Of a DNA stretch of 64,000 nucleotides, positions 10,677 to 25,600 are shown one piece after another. The first letter of the stretch is position 1. Each line of letters begins with the position of its first letter. Where the stretch lies: the NCBI RefSeq assembly GCF_954871325.1, contig NC_088776.1:22988508-23052507 (forward strand), given 5' to 3'. Made by a program: the position numbers and the translations under genes. This DNA comes from Gordionus sp. m RMFG-2023. Taxonomy: Eukaryota; Nematomorpha; Gordioida; Chordodea; Parachordodidae. The notes below the pieces were generated by a model. The model had not been told where the DNA came from and made no database searches. It worked only from the letters and a program-made list of their open reading frames with translations.

Positions 10677-13600
10677 ATGGCTGATATTATAACTTCGCAA
10701 AAAATGGAAGTGGATTATTCAGATACTGTGGATAAAATATTACCAGAATGTTTAGAATTAGTCAAAGTATCAAATGATAAAAAAATATTTTTTATTTAAT
10801 TATAAGGGTGGTCAAATAAATGAAGCTATAAATAAATTATTAAATTTGGAAAAATTAACAAGGACATCTTGTGATATGATATCTACTTCTAGAATTTTAA
10901 TAAGCATCGTTAAAATTTGTTTTGATTCACAAAAATGGGATTTGCTTAATGAAAACTTGAAAGCATTAACTAAGAGAAGGAATCAATTAAAACAGGTTTA
11001 AAAATAATCTTTTGATATAATCATTTATGATATAAGGCAATCACAAATTTAATACAAGAAGTATGCACGTATGTTGATAAAATTGAAAACCAACAAATTA
11101 AATTAAAACTGATTGATACAATAAGGGAAGCTACTGCTGGAAAGGTTTGATCATTATTTGAGTATAACAATTGATTAATGTCTAGCTCTATGTTGAAGTA
11201 GAAAGGGCTCGTTTAACAAAAATTTTAGCAGATGTCAAAGAAAAACAAGGAAATTTAAAAGATGCACATGAAATTTTACAAGATGTTCAGGTATAAATTA
11301 AAATTTTTCTTATTATTTTTAAGTATTATTTTCTTCAAATATTTAATAAATTAAGCAAATAATATTTCCCTAGTTATAAATTTTTCTTATAATATTTAGT
11401 TAAACATTCTTTTAAAAAAATATATTGAAATGAGTGGAATACTATTGAACTTTTTCAATAAAATAAGGATACAAAGAACATATTATAGTAATATAATTCC
11501 TATAAGAAAATATTTGCATTAAAGGTAAATGGAGTCAAGTGACCAAAGGTTGATAAAATATCAATAATTAAGGAACCAAAGGGATTTCAATTGTAAATCA
11601 ACAAAGTGATTTGCCTCAATAATAAAAAACAATTAATATTAAATTTAAATCTGACAAAATTAATTATACATTTAATTAATTTCACAATTACACTTCATTT
11701 TTTCTAATAGTAATTATAATTAATTACATTTTCAAATATGTAATTAGGAATCAGCAGTTATAAATAATAATTACATTTATAATTTCTTTTCTTATTTAAT
11801 AAATTTTTGTAAAATGCTTAATAATTTTTATATCATTTATTTTTTTTACAATATATTAATAATTGCAATATTTCTAGGGCAGTGCCGATATTAAATATCG
11901 GATTACAGATATTTATCATTTTCCAAAAATATTGGATTGGGCCGATACCTGCAAAAAACTGATCCAATCTTTTTACTTATCTTTTTTTTGTTATTTTATG
12001 TTATGTCTATTTATTTTATATTATACTATTTTCTAAATAAATTTTTTTTAAACAATGCTATGCAAATACACAACACCCTCTAAATTTTATTTCATTTTTA
12101 ATTAAATTTATAGTATTTTAAAAGTTTTTTTTATAAAAATAGAAAGGAACACCCAAAGTTTTATTTATTTTAAATCTTTTTAAATAATAACGCCAATTTT
12201 ATTATTTATACTTTAAATAAAAGAAATTTTTGGTTTCTGAATTATGAAAATATTTTACAAAAAACAAAGATAATTTTGCAAAATGTATTATCTGCAGAAT
12301 CTGAGTCTTCCTTCAGTACGGCTAGACCTGTGCGCCGATGTCTCAATTGACGGCGGCGGTTTTTTAAAATGGTGGCGGTGGCGCGATATTTATTAAAAAA
12401 AATTTTTTAAATAAATTTAATTTATAAATCAATGTATTACATTTTTTTATAATTTGGCGCTCTTTTCTAACACATTGTTAACATAGTTTATTTCTTAAAT
12501 TATTTCCTGTCTCACTTCAATTTAAATTCATGTATTTTCTCATTCTCAGAAATAGACTAAGGAATTGCATTTTCACTCAGATCAGAGTCACATAAACAAC
12601 ACATATTAGTAATATTCTATAGATTTTTATTATAACAAATATATATTTGGAATGCAAACAAAATATTAAGTAAGAAATATAATAAATCAGAATTCAGATT
12701 TAGCTAAATTATAATTATCATGAATAAATAAAATTTTATCAAGATTGGTGAGACATAAAGAAGTCCTTTTTTCATTGAGTATTAATCCAGAAATGGAAAA
12801 AATTCTTTCGCTGGGTGTACTGGTTGCAGGTATACAAAGAACCTTCCTAGCTAAATTAGCAAGCCTAGGAAGTTCCAGTTGCTTTTTCTTCCAAAAGGTT
12901 AATGCATCCTCTTCTGGGATATTATTTTGGCTTAGCAAAATATGGCATTCTTGTTCTAAATTACTTATATTGTTATAATCACTGCCTGGAATGGAATGTT
13001 TACGAGCTATTTTGGCGATATAAGAACTGGAAGTCTCCCCATTATCTTCAACTTGGATTTCACTTTGTGCATTTTTATCATTTTCTAAAAGTTTTAAATG
13101 TCTTGTTAAAAATTGCAATGATGTAGTAGAATTGAATTTAAATATTCTGACACAATTTTCATTTAAATCTGGGATCAAGGAGAGTCGTTAATATCTAATG
13201 TTCAAAATATAATTTTATTAATAAAAATATAAAATAACTTGAAGTTCAGTAATGGGAAACCTATGGTCAAGCTTTTTTTGCATATTTTCTTTTAAACAAA
13301 TAATATCTGAGGAATCAGATATATTGATCTGTATGTGAGTTTCTATTTCACTGGGAAATAATAACCCTAGATTTATAGTCGATCCCTTTTGAGAGGAAAG
13401 AAATTCCACCGACTCTCGGAATGGAATTAATGCGACATAAAACTCGTCAATCATATCCCATTCACTATTAAATAGTTTTAAACATTGTTTTCCTATTTTA
13501 TTCAAAACATTATTAATAGGATTTTTGTTCACGCTACGAACACTTTCTAGCATAATTAATATGCTGTGCCAGTGGGTAGGGCAATTTAATTTTAACGTTT

Positions 13601-16600
13601 TTGTATTATATAAATTGGCTGGTGTAATGACATTTCTATTATCCGCTTTGTTATCAAAATGGTCATCAAGGTATGGATCAGAATCATCAATATCCAAGAT
13701 ATGACCTGTCTCATAAATTGACTGGAGACATTTACGATGCTCATCTTCAATTTCACATTCCAAATCAGCTACTCTATATCTGAGGGCTGTAATAATTTCT
13801 CTAATTTTTTTAAGGAGATTATCAATTCTGGCAACTTTTTTTATGCCATCAACTGTAACCAAATTATGTAGTCCATAACCTAAGCATAAATGATGCTCAT
13901 AATCCCCCAATCTGACGCTTCTTTTGACATTTGCCCCTGCACCAGTTACCATTTGTATTATTTTGGCTTTTAAATGAAACTCCTCTTCGATACCATCAAT
14001 CTCCGATAATATGGTTTCCCCAGTATGCTTTTGAGTCACATTTCGGGTTGCCAGGGTAAAATATTTTAAATTAAAATTTTCATCTAAATGATGAAGACTA
14101 AATGTAATATAATTTCGCCGCTTGAACTGATTGGTCCATAAATCAAAAGTAATGGAACAGAATTTTGGACCAGCATCAATAAGGTTTAAAACATGTGCCT
14201 TTATAGAACAATAAACATCATCAAGTGCTCCCCGACTAATAGTTGTCCTATTAGTTCTGATGAAGAATCAATTATCTTATATTTCTATTTTTTTAGGCAA
14301 TTTATTTAATAATCATTTTATTTAAATTTTAAACCTTTAGAAAATCTGTCATCCCATTATTGCTTATAGAATCAAATGGCAATAAATCTAAGCAGCACAT
14401 CAAAACATAATTTCGCCCTATTAGAAAAAAGATATTTAAAAAAGAGAAACAAATAAAAAATTTGATTTAGTTTTAAAGTTTTACATAATTATTTTAATAA
14501 ATTATATATTAAGTTTATACATTAACAAGATCTCAAAATAGAGCTGACAATAAACAAACTAAAAATTTATTTGTTTTAAAGTTTTACATAATTATTTTAT
14601 TAATTTAAATTATACATAAGTTTATGCATTGGATCTCGAAATAGAGCTGACAATAAACAAACTAAAAATTTAGTTGTTTTAAAGTTTTACATAATTATTT
14701 TAATAAATTATATATTAAGTTTGTACATTAAAAAGTTCTCAAAATAAGAGCTGACATTTAGTTGTTTTGAACAAATAGAGCTTAATAAAATTAATTTAAC
14801 CAACCAGTTAAAAATTTAAAATGAATATTAATAAACATTAATACTAACCTAAGAGCCATTTTTTATCTTTTATATTCTTGCTACATGTTGGCGTTGGCTT
14901 TAGAAACATTTTTAGAGTAATGGATTTATTATTATTAGTTTTTTCTGATATTTTATGCACATTAATTAAGTGACGAGAAAGGTTACTCGTATACTTATAT
15001 TTTTGCTATAACATTTGATATCATAACTAAAATATAAATTATATATAAATATAAGTCTAAAATTAAAATAAATTACTGTGAAAATGGATTATTTTTATCC
15101 GAATCTTCCTCATCTTTTTTCCCCAATTTTAAACAAGGTTCACAATAAATATAATCAGTCATTATCATGCTTTTCTTATTCTCATTCTTCAAAATAAGAT
15201 TTCCAAAGTACTTCCACACATAACTTGATTTTTGATTAGTAGAGAGAGTTGTTATTTCATAATTGTATATAGGGTGGTTTAAAACGCGCAAATCCATAAA
15301 AATAATTAATATAGCCGAAATGAATATGGTGTATGAATGAATGTAAATGATATACACTATTCTATTATATAAAGCAATAGAATACAATTCATGTTTTATT
15401 ATATTAATGTTAATATTCAAATTTAAATAATAATAATTTAATATATAAATATAATAAAACAACATTCTAAATATTATACACGCCGCGCCACCGCCATAAG
15501 AAAAATCGGCGGCTAGCCGGCTCACGCCGCTGATCTCAATCGGCGGCTGTTCCGGTGTGAATAAAATTGCCGGCTTGAGCCGGCGGCGCACAGGTCTAAG
15601 TACAGCATAGGACATAGTCCATAAAGCTTATTGCCTGAAAATCTAGAAGCTCTCATACAGAGTTGGGCAGGTCCTCCAAAAAAAGAATCTAGATACAGAT
15701 TCTTTATAAAAAAATGAATCTTAGATACAGATACTAGTATCTTTTTCAAAATATCAAAAAGATACAAGATAAAAGATACTTGTATCTTTTACTAAATTAG
15801 AGTATCTTAAATACAAGATACTTTTAAAATATCAATACCGATTAAATTAGAATAGTTTATAAAATACAGTTTTTATTATTTATTTGTGAAGAACATAGCA
15901 TACACATATAAATATAAGAATGAATATTTGCAATAATTAAGAAAATATTTATTAATGAATTAATTATAATAACCAGGGATTTTATTATTAGTTTTTGCCC
16001 TTTAATAAGGTTATTTTCTGTTTTGTTTTAAATATAGCTTGTATTCTGAGTATATGGCTTAATGGCATCTCTAAAAAAAATATACTAGTTATTTTATCAT
16101 TATCTTTAATAAGTATTTATCATTACTTGTTTGTGATATTTATGTATTTTTTAAATTAGTTTATTTTCTAATATGACTTATTAATTCTTGTGTTTGTAAT
16201 TTCTTATATATAAATATCATTTAAATCTCTTTTCAAATTTTTTTTGAAAATTTGCAATAAGAAAAAAAATTAAATCATATGATTTATTAGAATTTGCAGG
16301 TTTCTGTTTTATTTTAATTATAGCTTATATTCTGAGTATATGGCTAATTGGCATCTCTAAAAAAATATACTAGTTATTTTATCAATATCTTTAATAAGTA
16401 TATATCATTACATGTTTGTGATATTTATATATTTTTTAAATATCTATATTTTCTAATATGACTTATTAATTCTTGCGTTTGTAATATCATATATATAAAT
16501 ATCATTTAAATCTCTTTTCAAATTTTTTTTATATATTTCTTGCAAAATCATTTATTATATATAAAAAATATTAAAATAATGTACAACATTATATTATAAT

Positions 16601-19600
16601 TATTAAATACATAACAATTTTCTTTAATGCGTTTTAAATTAATTAAATAAATACTGTAATGTAATTTTACTTATATCATAAATAAATAAAAGTAATTAAT
16701 AAAGTTAAATTCTACCTTATTATAATTATTTTATTAAGAGCCTTTTAAAATTATCTAATTTTATATATCAATTGTAGCTTAAATATTTCCTCTAATAAGA
16801 TTGCTAAAATAATAATATATAAAATATATTAGGGATGTGCCGATATTTTTTATTGGATCGGGCCGATTTTACCCATTTTTAAATATTGGTTATCGACCGA
16901 TATTATAAAATTTGATCCGATATAAAATGGCTTCTTTAACAAAAATAAAATTTTTATAAAAAGTTTTATCTAAAATCACTTATTTTTATAAATAAAATCT
17001 AAATCCATTTTTATATATATTTATTTAATAATAATTAATTAATTAATAAACATTCTGCCATATTGTTATTTTTTATGCGCGTTCTGTTTATAAAAGTGTG
17101 CGATATTCTCGTCAGAATCTGTTTTTAGCGCTGGTGATATTGACAGTTACTATCGCCACAAGCTGACCTCTGATAAATTGGAAATATTGGTATTTCTAAA
17201 AAGAAATCTTCGATATATTAATGTTAAATATTATTTTAAATATTTATTTCAAATTTCATAATATAATTGTTTATTACTTATTATGTATATAGATTAATGT
17301 TATTACTTATTAAGTATTTTAACAATAAAAATATTTTATATAATTTTAGAATTGCAATTGAATTGAATATAAACTATAACTGATCATTATAATATATTTA
17401 AATGACATAAGTTACGGTATAGTTAAATTATAGATGCTATACTAATAAAAAGTATATTAAAAATTAAAACCATTGGTATCTTTACAGAATACAAAATTAG
17501 ATATGAGATCGGATCGGTAATCAACCGATATCAATTCAATGGATCGGATCGTCCTCTAAAAAGTGGTATCGGTACACCCTTAAAAAAATATATCCAAAAT
17601 GATTTTAATTTGATAATCAAGCATCTTCTATAAAAATTTTTAATAACAATTATCTAAGAGGGACTTAAGTGTAGGTATTATTATGTTATTAATAATAAAA
17701 TAAAAATGTATAATATACTTTAATATGTTTAACAAAGTTTGTAGAGGAACTTTATTGAACTTTAATAACTTTTTTACTTGTGCAATTTTGACATTCAGCT
17801 TGTACCTTGTTTATTTTCACATGAATTACTTTATAAAATTTTCTATCTAGAATTTTAAGATTCGGATTTGATTCAGGAGAACCTGTCTCCATAATTTCAT
17901 CTTCACTACTATGATTGTTAAACATTCTACAAATTAAAAAATATTACATATAAAATATATCCTTATCTTATTTAGTTTTGGTGTTGTTATTTTTAATCTA
18001 TCTATCTTTGTGACCTGTGAAATTTCCAACTAATTTTCGTTATCAATATATTTAAAATATAGCAGGAAAAAATAAAAAAATAATACAAGATTTCACGAAG
18101 AAAATTAAAAAGAATCTGTATCTGTATCTTTTTAAAGAAAATGAAAAAGATACAAGATTCTTCGAAATAAAGGATCTTAGATAAAGATACAAGTATTCGC
18201 TGTACTGCCCAACTCTGCTCTCATATTTATTAAAAAAAATCTAATATATTATAATTCATACCAACATAAAATGAATATAATATTAAATATATTTTTTTAA
18301 ATTAGTCTTAATTGTAAAAATTAAAAAATTAAATAAAATGCATAATTCGATTTTTTTTCAAAAAAAATATTGATTTCTTAATTACATTTGGTTCAATGGG
18401 GTGTGGTGAAAATTCAGTATAAATATCAGATTGGATTTGAAGCAATATTGGATCAGATTGGTCAAAAATATGTGGATCGGCACAGCCCTAAATATTTCAT
18501 TCATATTTTTGTTGGAAACATAATGAGTTATTCTGAATCTTTAACTTTTACTTTGGACTCTGACAATAACCAACTCCGATAAAGCTCTTCAAATACAATT
18601 TTACTTTTGATAAATCAAAATCATCAATATTCAATCAATTTTTTTAAAAAAAATAACTAAAAATGATAAAACCACAGGCACTGTTTCTGCACTCTGCGAA
18701 CAGATAGTAAAGGGAGTAAATCAAACACATGATGGTATATAATTATTAACTTTAACTTTTTATCCCTAATCTTCTGTCGTTAACACAATAATCATTAATA
18801 AATTTTTTACTAAATCATCAAAAGCAAATATTCAACAAACTTTACCAGAATTTTTTCTGTCATCAAGTGGCTAATGATTTAATTGTATATTTTGTTACAA
18901 AAAGTCCAAAGCATTGTTATCTTCATCAGCACCCATAGAAGGACATTTAGCTTTGCAACATTGCTAAATAAATATTATAAAACACATTTAAATAACGAAC
19001 TGTTTGAGAAACAGATAAATTTTTTTAAAATATTAGTTAAAAATATATTCAAACCATTTGTTGATTATAGTAAAAAAAGGGGGCTTCAAATGTTAATGCC
19101 CATAATATCTTTTTAAATTTTGATGACATAAATGATGCTCTATTTTGTAACACAGAATTTGATTTGCATTTCTTAACATCATATATATAAATATAATCTT
19201 TATAGTAATTAACATACAATGTCATATGATATTATACTTTATATTGAATCAGTTATACTTTTATATTTTTCAAACATTATGAATATATGTTATATTCTAT
19301 TTAATAAAGTTTCTGGTTATTTTTTATGATTTTAAGTTAAATCTTCTTATAATCTTGCATTTGACTAGAAAAGGAATTGTAATATTGTAATTATAATTAC
19401 TGTATAAAATCGCCATTATATGTAATGAATATTTTAATACTTTTAAAGTCAAAATTATTTGAATGGCCAAAATGTACTTGAGCAGGCTCCAAAAATAAAT
19501 ATGGCTGGACTTTGTCAAAAAGAAATTTAGTTCCCAGAAAATTACTCCCAGGAAAGTATTTTTTCTGAAAATAACTCCTTGCTAAAAAAATCGAGAAAAA

Positions 19601-22600
19601 TTCCCCATTTTTTTAGATTCTAAAAAATTAACAAAATATGTATGGCTCTGCCGATTTTTATAAATAATTTCATAATAAATTATTGAAAGGATAATATACA
19701 ATTTATCTGCTGTGTTTAAATATGTAATTTAAAATTTTACACTATTTTTTGTTATGTTATATTATATGCAAAAGAAAAGGATAAAACATCTAATGAGTCA
19801 CATTTAGTTAGTATTGCTAGTGGATCGATTTACCCAATTTTAAAATCGATTAACTCAAAATTTTAGCCAAGAGTAAATTACCCATGCTAATTGATTATTC
19901 CCAAATATCAGAATGGTTTGGACTTCTATTGGCGAAAAGGGCAATAATATTTAAAAATTTTGATTGGCTCTTTTTAAAAATCAAATGGAGCTCATTAACA
20001 ACATTACATTCACCTATAAACATTGCAAATATTTTAAATGAAAATATTAACTTATGAAAAATAAAATACACTTAATCATTCATAAAGGTTAGTTAGTTTT
20101 TTTAAAGTAAAAAATATTTATATATTATGAGACGTTGACACAAAGATTGATGGTAAATAAAAATCAATATAAATATACTAGCAATAACCTGTCAAGAATG
20201 ACGGGGTTGAAGGGGTAATTAGTTAGTTTGTTTATATGGTATTAAATATGATTTATTTTAAAATTTAGGAGAAAAAGAGGTAAAATTGTTGCAATGTAAC
20301 CTGTGAGCATTAAGGGTATTAGCAATATCAAAATTTAAATTTGTGATAGGAATCATATTGGGTAAAATTAAAAATAAAGATGCTTCAAAATTTTTGAATT
20401 TTAAATATGGGGTAGACATTGGCCTGAAATTTTTTTTGCAGACATAGTCAGGCCTGATCAAAAAACTAAATCCCATGCAACTTTCATAAAATTTTGTCAT
20501 TTATTTCTATTGTAATTTAATAACAATGTCTTAAATTTAATTTTATATTCCATTTATTTCTATTGTAATTTAATAACAATATCTTAAATTTAATTTTATA
20601 TTTAGAATATAATTTAAATTTCTGATAGAAATCATATTGGGTAAAATTTAAAATAGATATGCTTGAAAATTTTTTAATTTTAAATATGGACCAGACATTG
20701 GCCTGAAATTTTTTTTCTCAAACCTGGCCAACCCATAATAATTTTGTAATTTTTTCCCAAGCCTGGAGATAGGTAAATTTTTGAAAACCATATTGTTGGG
20801 AAATTTCTCAAGCCCGCCAAAGACCATAATAATTTTGTTAGTTGAGAACTGAAATAGAATATATAAAAGTTATAATTCATTTAAAAATAAAATCAGAATA
20901 TGAAAGTTGCATCGGTTTGGTTTTTTAATCAGGCCTGGCGATTTCTGCAAAAAAATTTTTCAAGCCAATGTCTAGCCCATATTTAAAATTAAAAAATTTT
21001 CAACCATTTATATTTTACACAATATGATTTCTATCACAAATCTAAATTTTATTCTAAATATAAAATTCAATTTAAGACATTTTTATTAAATTACAATAAA
21101 AATAAATGACAAAATTTTATGAAAGTTGCATGGGACTTGGTTTTTTGATCAGGCCTGGCTATGTCTGCAAAAAAAATTTTCAGGCCAATGTATAACCCAT
21201 ATTTAAAATTCAAAAATCTTAAAGCATCTCTATTTTAAATTTTATCCAATATGATTTCCATCACATAAATTTTGATATTTTTACTACATGTCACTGTATA
21301 CATTGCAACAATTTTACCTCTTTTTCTCCTAAATTTTAATATTTCTATAAAATTTATTAATAAAGTATATTTAGTACCAAAAAAACAAACCAATTAATTA
21401 CCCTTCAACCCTGTCAGCTAGTATGGTAATAAACGGCAAAATTTTAAAAATATCAGCTATTAATTAATATATATATAATTAATATTTTAAATTTAATTAT
21501 ATTCAAGTTGGTGCATGCTTACGCATTTGAAACGGGAGGTTTGTGGTTCGACTCTCGTAGAGAGCAAAAAAATTACACTATATAGTCTCCTTAAATTTTA
21601 AATACATTAGGAAGATACGAAAATGATCATGTTTTGATTATGGAGATTATATATATTAGATAATTGGTGAAAAATTTGTGAATCAGCACAGCCCTAAAAA
21701 TATGAATAAAAATTCTCCTTAAATATACACCCGAAATAAAATTTCCCAATTAAAAAATTTTTGTAAAATATATCCCTGAAAAAGATTTCTTATATAAAGT
21801 TGTTAATCAAAATTATCAACAATTAAAATTAGTTAATGTTAAACTTAATCTAAAGAAAGAATATCATAAGAAATACCTTTATATCAGTTTTTTTAAAAAG
21901 AATATTTATTTTTACAATTTTATAAATTTTTATAACCTATTTTTTTTAAAAATAATTATGAAATTATTAATCATTCTGGAAATTTTTCCGCTTGCCTTTG
22001 AAAAGAAAGTAGTGAGGGGGCGGGGTAAAACCTGAAAATTGCTACCTCTGCAAATCTCTGATATACATTATATTAAGTTAGATCATATGATAAAAAAAAA
22101 TTTTTGTTCTCATTTTAAATAAATTTTTTATACTATATGGTTATTTTTTAATTTTATTATTAGATAAGTATTGTTTTTTAAGAAAGGTGTTAAGTGGCGT
22201 AGATTTTATAACTTCCTAAATCTTATTTGTTTACTACTATTATATGTAAATACATACTTCTTGTTCTATATATAAATAAATTAATTATCTTATATTTATT
22301 TTAAACAGATAGAAACCCTGGGTTCGATGGATAAACGTGAAAAATTTGAATTTATATTGGAACAAATGAGATTATGCCTTTTGAATAAAGACTTTTTAAG
22401 AATGCAAATAATAAGCAGAAAAATTAGTTCTAAAGCTTTGCATGATCCTAATTTTCAAGTTTGCCTTAAACTTTTATATTCATTTTTCTGAAAATAAACT
22501 CAGGATTTGAAATTGAAATTTTATGAATTGATGATTCAATTAGATCAAAATGAAAAATCTTATTTTACTATCTGTCAGCATTTCAAAGCAATTTATGATT

Positions 22601-25600
22601 TAACAGAAATACAAAACAACGAGACCGAAGCTCTCATTGTAAATTTTTATTTATTCATCATAACAACTTATATTTTATATTCATTTTTCAATAATTATTT
22701 AAATTAATCTACAACTTTATATAACTGTAATATAATTAGAGATTAAGCCCGAATAAAACGGGAATATTTTTTTTATATTCTCTAATCTCTATTAAGTTTG
22801 CAGGGCATCTTTACTTTTTGCCCAGCCTCGCCCATTAATTTTTTTCAAAGTATTGCTGCATACCAATACTACTAACTATATTAGGTATTTAAAGATTAAA
22901 TAATAAGGCTGCCACAACCATGTAAAAATTTTGATGGGTGTCTAAAGATTTTATTCCTACATGAAATTATAAAATAATATCTTATTTACATTATTTATTT
23001 TAGTGGGTTAATTTAATGATATCATTTTAGTAATATGATTTTTATAATACTAATAATTGCTATAGGGAGGGTATAGGGGCTCGAGTCTGTTTTGAATTTT
23101 TTTAAAATCTAAAAAAATATGGTAATTAAAAAAAATGTTCAAGCACCTTGAGATTGTAAAATAAGAATTTTAATTATATTTGACAAAAAATATTTAGATA
23201 TTGGCAAATATAGTGGTTTATTTAATCCTGTCGCCCTATTCATTAGAACAAGTTGATATGATTAATAGGATCCGTCAAGATAAAAAGATGGACAAATTAC
23301 CCTTATACAAGTTTGATACTATTATATTGATTCCGGTTAGAATAGGACTGTGAACCCTCATTAAAAACCAGGGTTTGGATTAGTGATAAATCCATAAACC
23401 AGGATTCGGGGAGCAGTTAAGTTAGGGCTTGGGAAATTGATTTAAAATAAAAAATTAATATATTTATTTTATTAGAATCTTGATAAACATAATTTATTTG
23501 TTAGTGTTTACTAGTTTACATTTGTATTTTAATTATAAAAACATGTATCTTATATTATACCTTTTCTTGAATAGTTTCGATTTGTATTTTATTTTGATGA
23601 TATACTGTTATCTAGATATAGCCTTATAGAAGGAAATTTCAGAAATAAAAAAATACTATTGATATCATTTTTCTATTGAAATATGTCTTATATTTACTTC
23701 GGAACACAATTTCAGAAATTCTGGAAATAGAAATATAAACTAGTAAATATTGGGACAATTCCAATTTATTATCATAAGTGAATTTAATTTTTTAAGATTT
23801 ATAATACAAACTCTAATATTTTCATAAAGTGACATCTATTTTAGAGGAGAAATCTTTTTCTACATGAACCTAGTTAAATTTTAAATATCTAACATAGTAA
23901 ACCGACAGGGTATTACAAATTCCAATGCATTAACTTGTGAGGCTTAGTAAAACTATTTTACATTATTAATTTCCTTTGATCATATTTATTTTATTAATCT
24001 AATATTCAAACAATAAATATTCTTAAAATATATTAAATTCTTATCAGTCGAAACCATAGAAGGGGGATAGCAGAGATCCTTCTGATTGAATATCATCAAT
24101 AGTTTAATCATAATTTAAAGATTATTTTAAAAAGGGCTAAAAAAATAAATTCATTTAAAAAATAATGGAATAAATATTATTGAAAATTAGCAATGGTTTC
24201 CATAATATACCACTTTAAATTATAAAATAAATTATATATGAGATGCACCTTCAATTTTAACTGATAGGGCAATGGCCAAAGTAATAGTTAACCCTTATAA
24301 ATTAAAAAAATAAATGTTTAAACAGATAAGAAAAAAAGCATTTTTATTTCTATTTCTTTTCACAAGTGTTGTTAAGAGGCTCTATTTGAGCCTATTTTTA
24401 AAAAAGGCTAACTCAATATTTTATCCAGAACAATGGACATCTTTTAACAAAATCTTGAGACTTAGGCAATATTTTTCTGGCTATAATATTATTTAACAAT
24501 ATTACTTTTCACTTAATAATTTTGTTGAGGGATTAACTTTATAATGAAGAATCATTCGATATTATAAATTATGACTACGAGTTTTATTAATATTGAAAGG
24601 CATTTTTGATGATTTTTAATAATCAAAAAATATTTTGAGGGACATTGTGACTGGAAAAACTCTTATAATATACTTTTTTTCAAATAAATTTTTTTAAAAA
24701 TTAGTTTTCATAAAAAAAATTGGTATCGGCAAAAAAATGACATCTCTGTTAGTCCTTGTTGTTGGTGTCTAAATTACACTAATATATTTATGTGTTTATA
24801 TTCCATAATTTCATCATATCTTTCTCGATTTGACTTAGGGCTAGGAGATGGATAGGGAATTTCTGGGAATATGGATTTTGATTTTATTGGTGGTGATTTA
24901 TAATATCAGTGGGTATTGTATATTTTTGGGCAGCTGTTTTGGTAATACCCTGTGGTTCCGCAGTTGTAGCTGATGAAATTGATTTCTTTGATAATTTTAG
25001 CTAGTATGGAGAATACTGAGTATAGGCATACTTGATGAGTGGTTGATTCGGGTAGCAGTATATATAATTAATTGAATTGTTATTTCATATTTTTGTTGGA
25101 AACATAATGAGTAATTCTGAATCTTTAACTTTTACTTTGGACTCTGACAATAACTAACTCCGATGTGATATCTTTAAGTACAATTTTACTTTTAGTAGAA
25201 GATAAATCAAAATCATAAATATTCAATCAATTTTTATTAAAAAAATAACTGATGAAAATGATAAAACCACAGGCACTGCTTCTGCACTCTGCGAACAGAT
25301 TGTAAAGGGAGTAAATCAAACACATGATGGTATATATAAATATTAACTTTTACTTTTTATCCCTAATCTTCTGCATTTAGAGAAAACATCGTTAACACAA
25401 TAATCATTAATAAATTTTTTACTAAATCATCAAAAGCAAATATTCAACAAACTTTACCAGAATTTTTTTCTAAGTCATCAAGTGGCTAATGATTTAATTG
25501 TATATTTTGTTACAAAAAGTCCAAAGCATTGTTGTCTTCATCAGCACCTATAGAAAGACATTTAGCTTTGCAACATTGCTAAATAAATATTATAAAACAC

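Larger units (their letters stand above)
12323..15598 (-). mobile_element. hAT element with near-complete transposase, inside another hAT
   Basis: The terminal repeats are TAGACCTGTGCGCCG on the left and CGGCGCACAGGTCTA on the right. The flanking duplication is AGTACGGC against AGTACAGC (7 of 8). Both subterminal regions are packed with GGCGGCGG/CCGCCG repeats. The minus strand carries a BED finger, the central RNase-H-like part and the dimerization domain of a hAT transposase. A relic of the same family lies at 62040-63416. Confidence 0.9.
15658..18217. mobile_element. hAT element, TIR CAGAGTTGGGCAG, perfect TSD
   Basis: The ends are CAGAGTTGGGCAG and CTGCCCAACTCTG. The perfect 8-bp duplication CTCTCATA lies at 15650-15657 and 18218-18225. 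The subterminal zones are rich in GATACAAG/GATACAGAT words. No transposase is readable. The interior has a tandem duplication of about 285 bp (copies from about 16018 and 16303), and another hAT MITE has inserted at 16830. Confidence 0.88.
11875..18490. mobile_element. hAT element that hosts two later hAT insertions
   Basis: The left end TAGGGCAGTGCCGATA and the right end (TAGGGCTGTGCCGATC on the other strand) are inverted repeats. The perfect 8-bp duplication AATATTTC flanks them (11867-11874 and 18491-18498). Without the inserted 12323-15598 and 15658-18217 elements it would be about 0.77 kb, a MITE-sized hAT. It lies in PSMD12 intron 4. Confidence 0.85.

Noticed and set aside
15073-15767. 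180- and 81-codon minus-strand frames crossing the right end of the hAT element
   Set aside because: They run through terminal repeats and flanking DNA. Only the BED-finger part (15073-15250) is meaningful.
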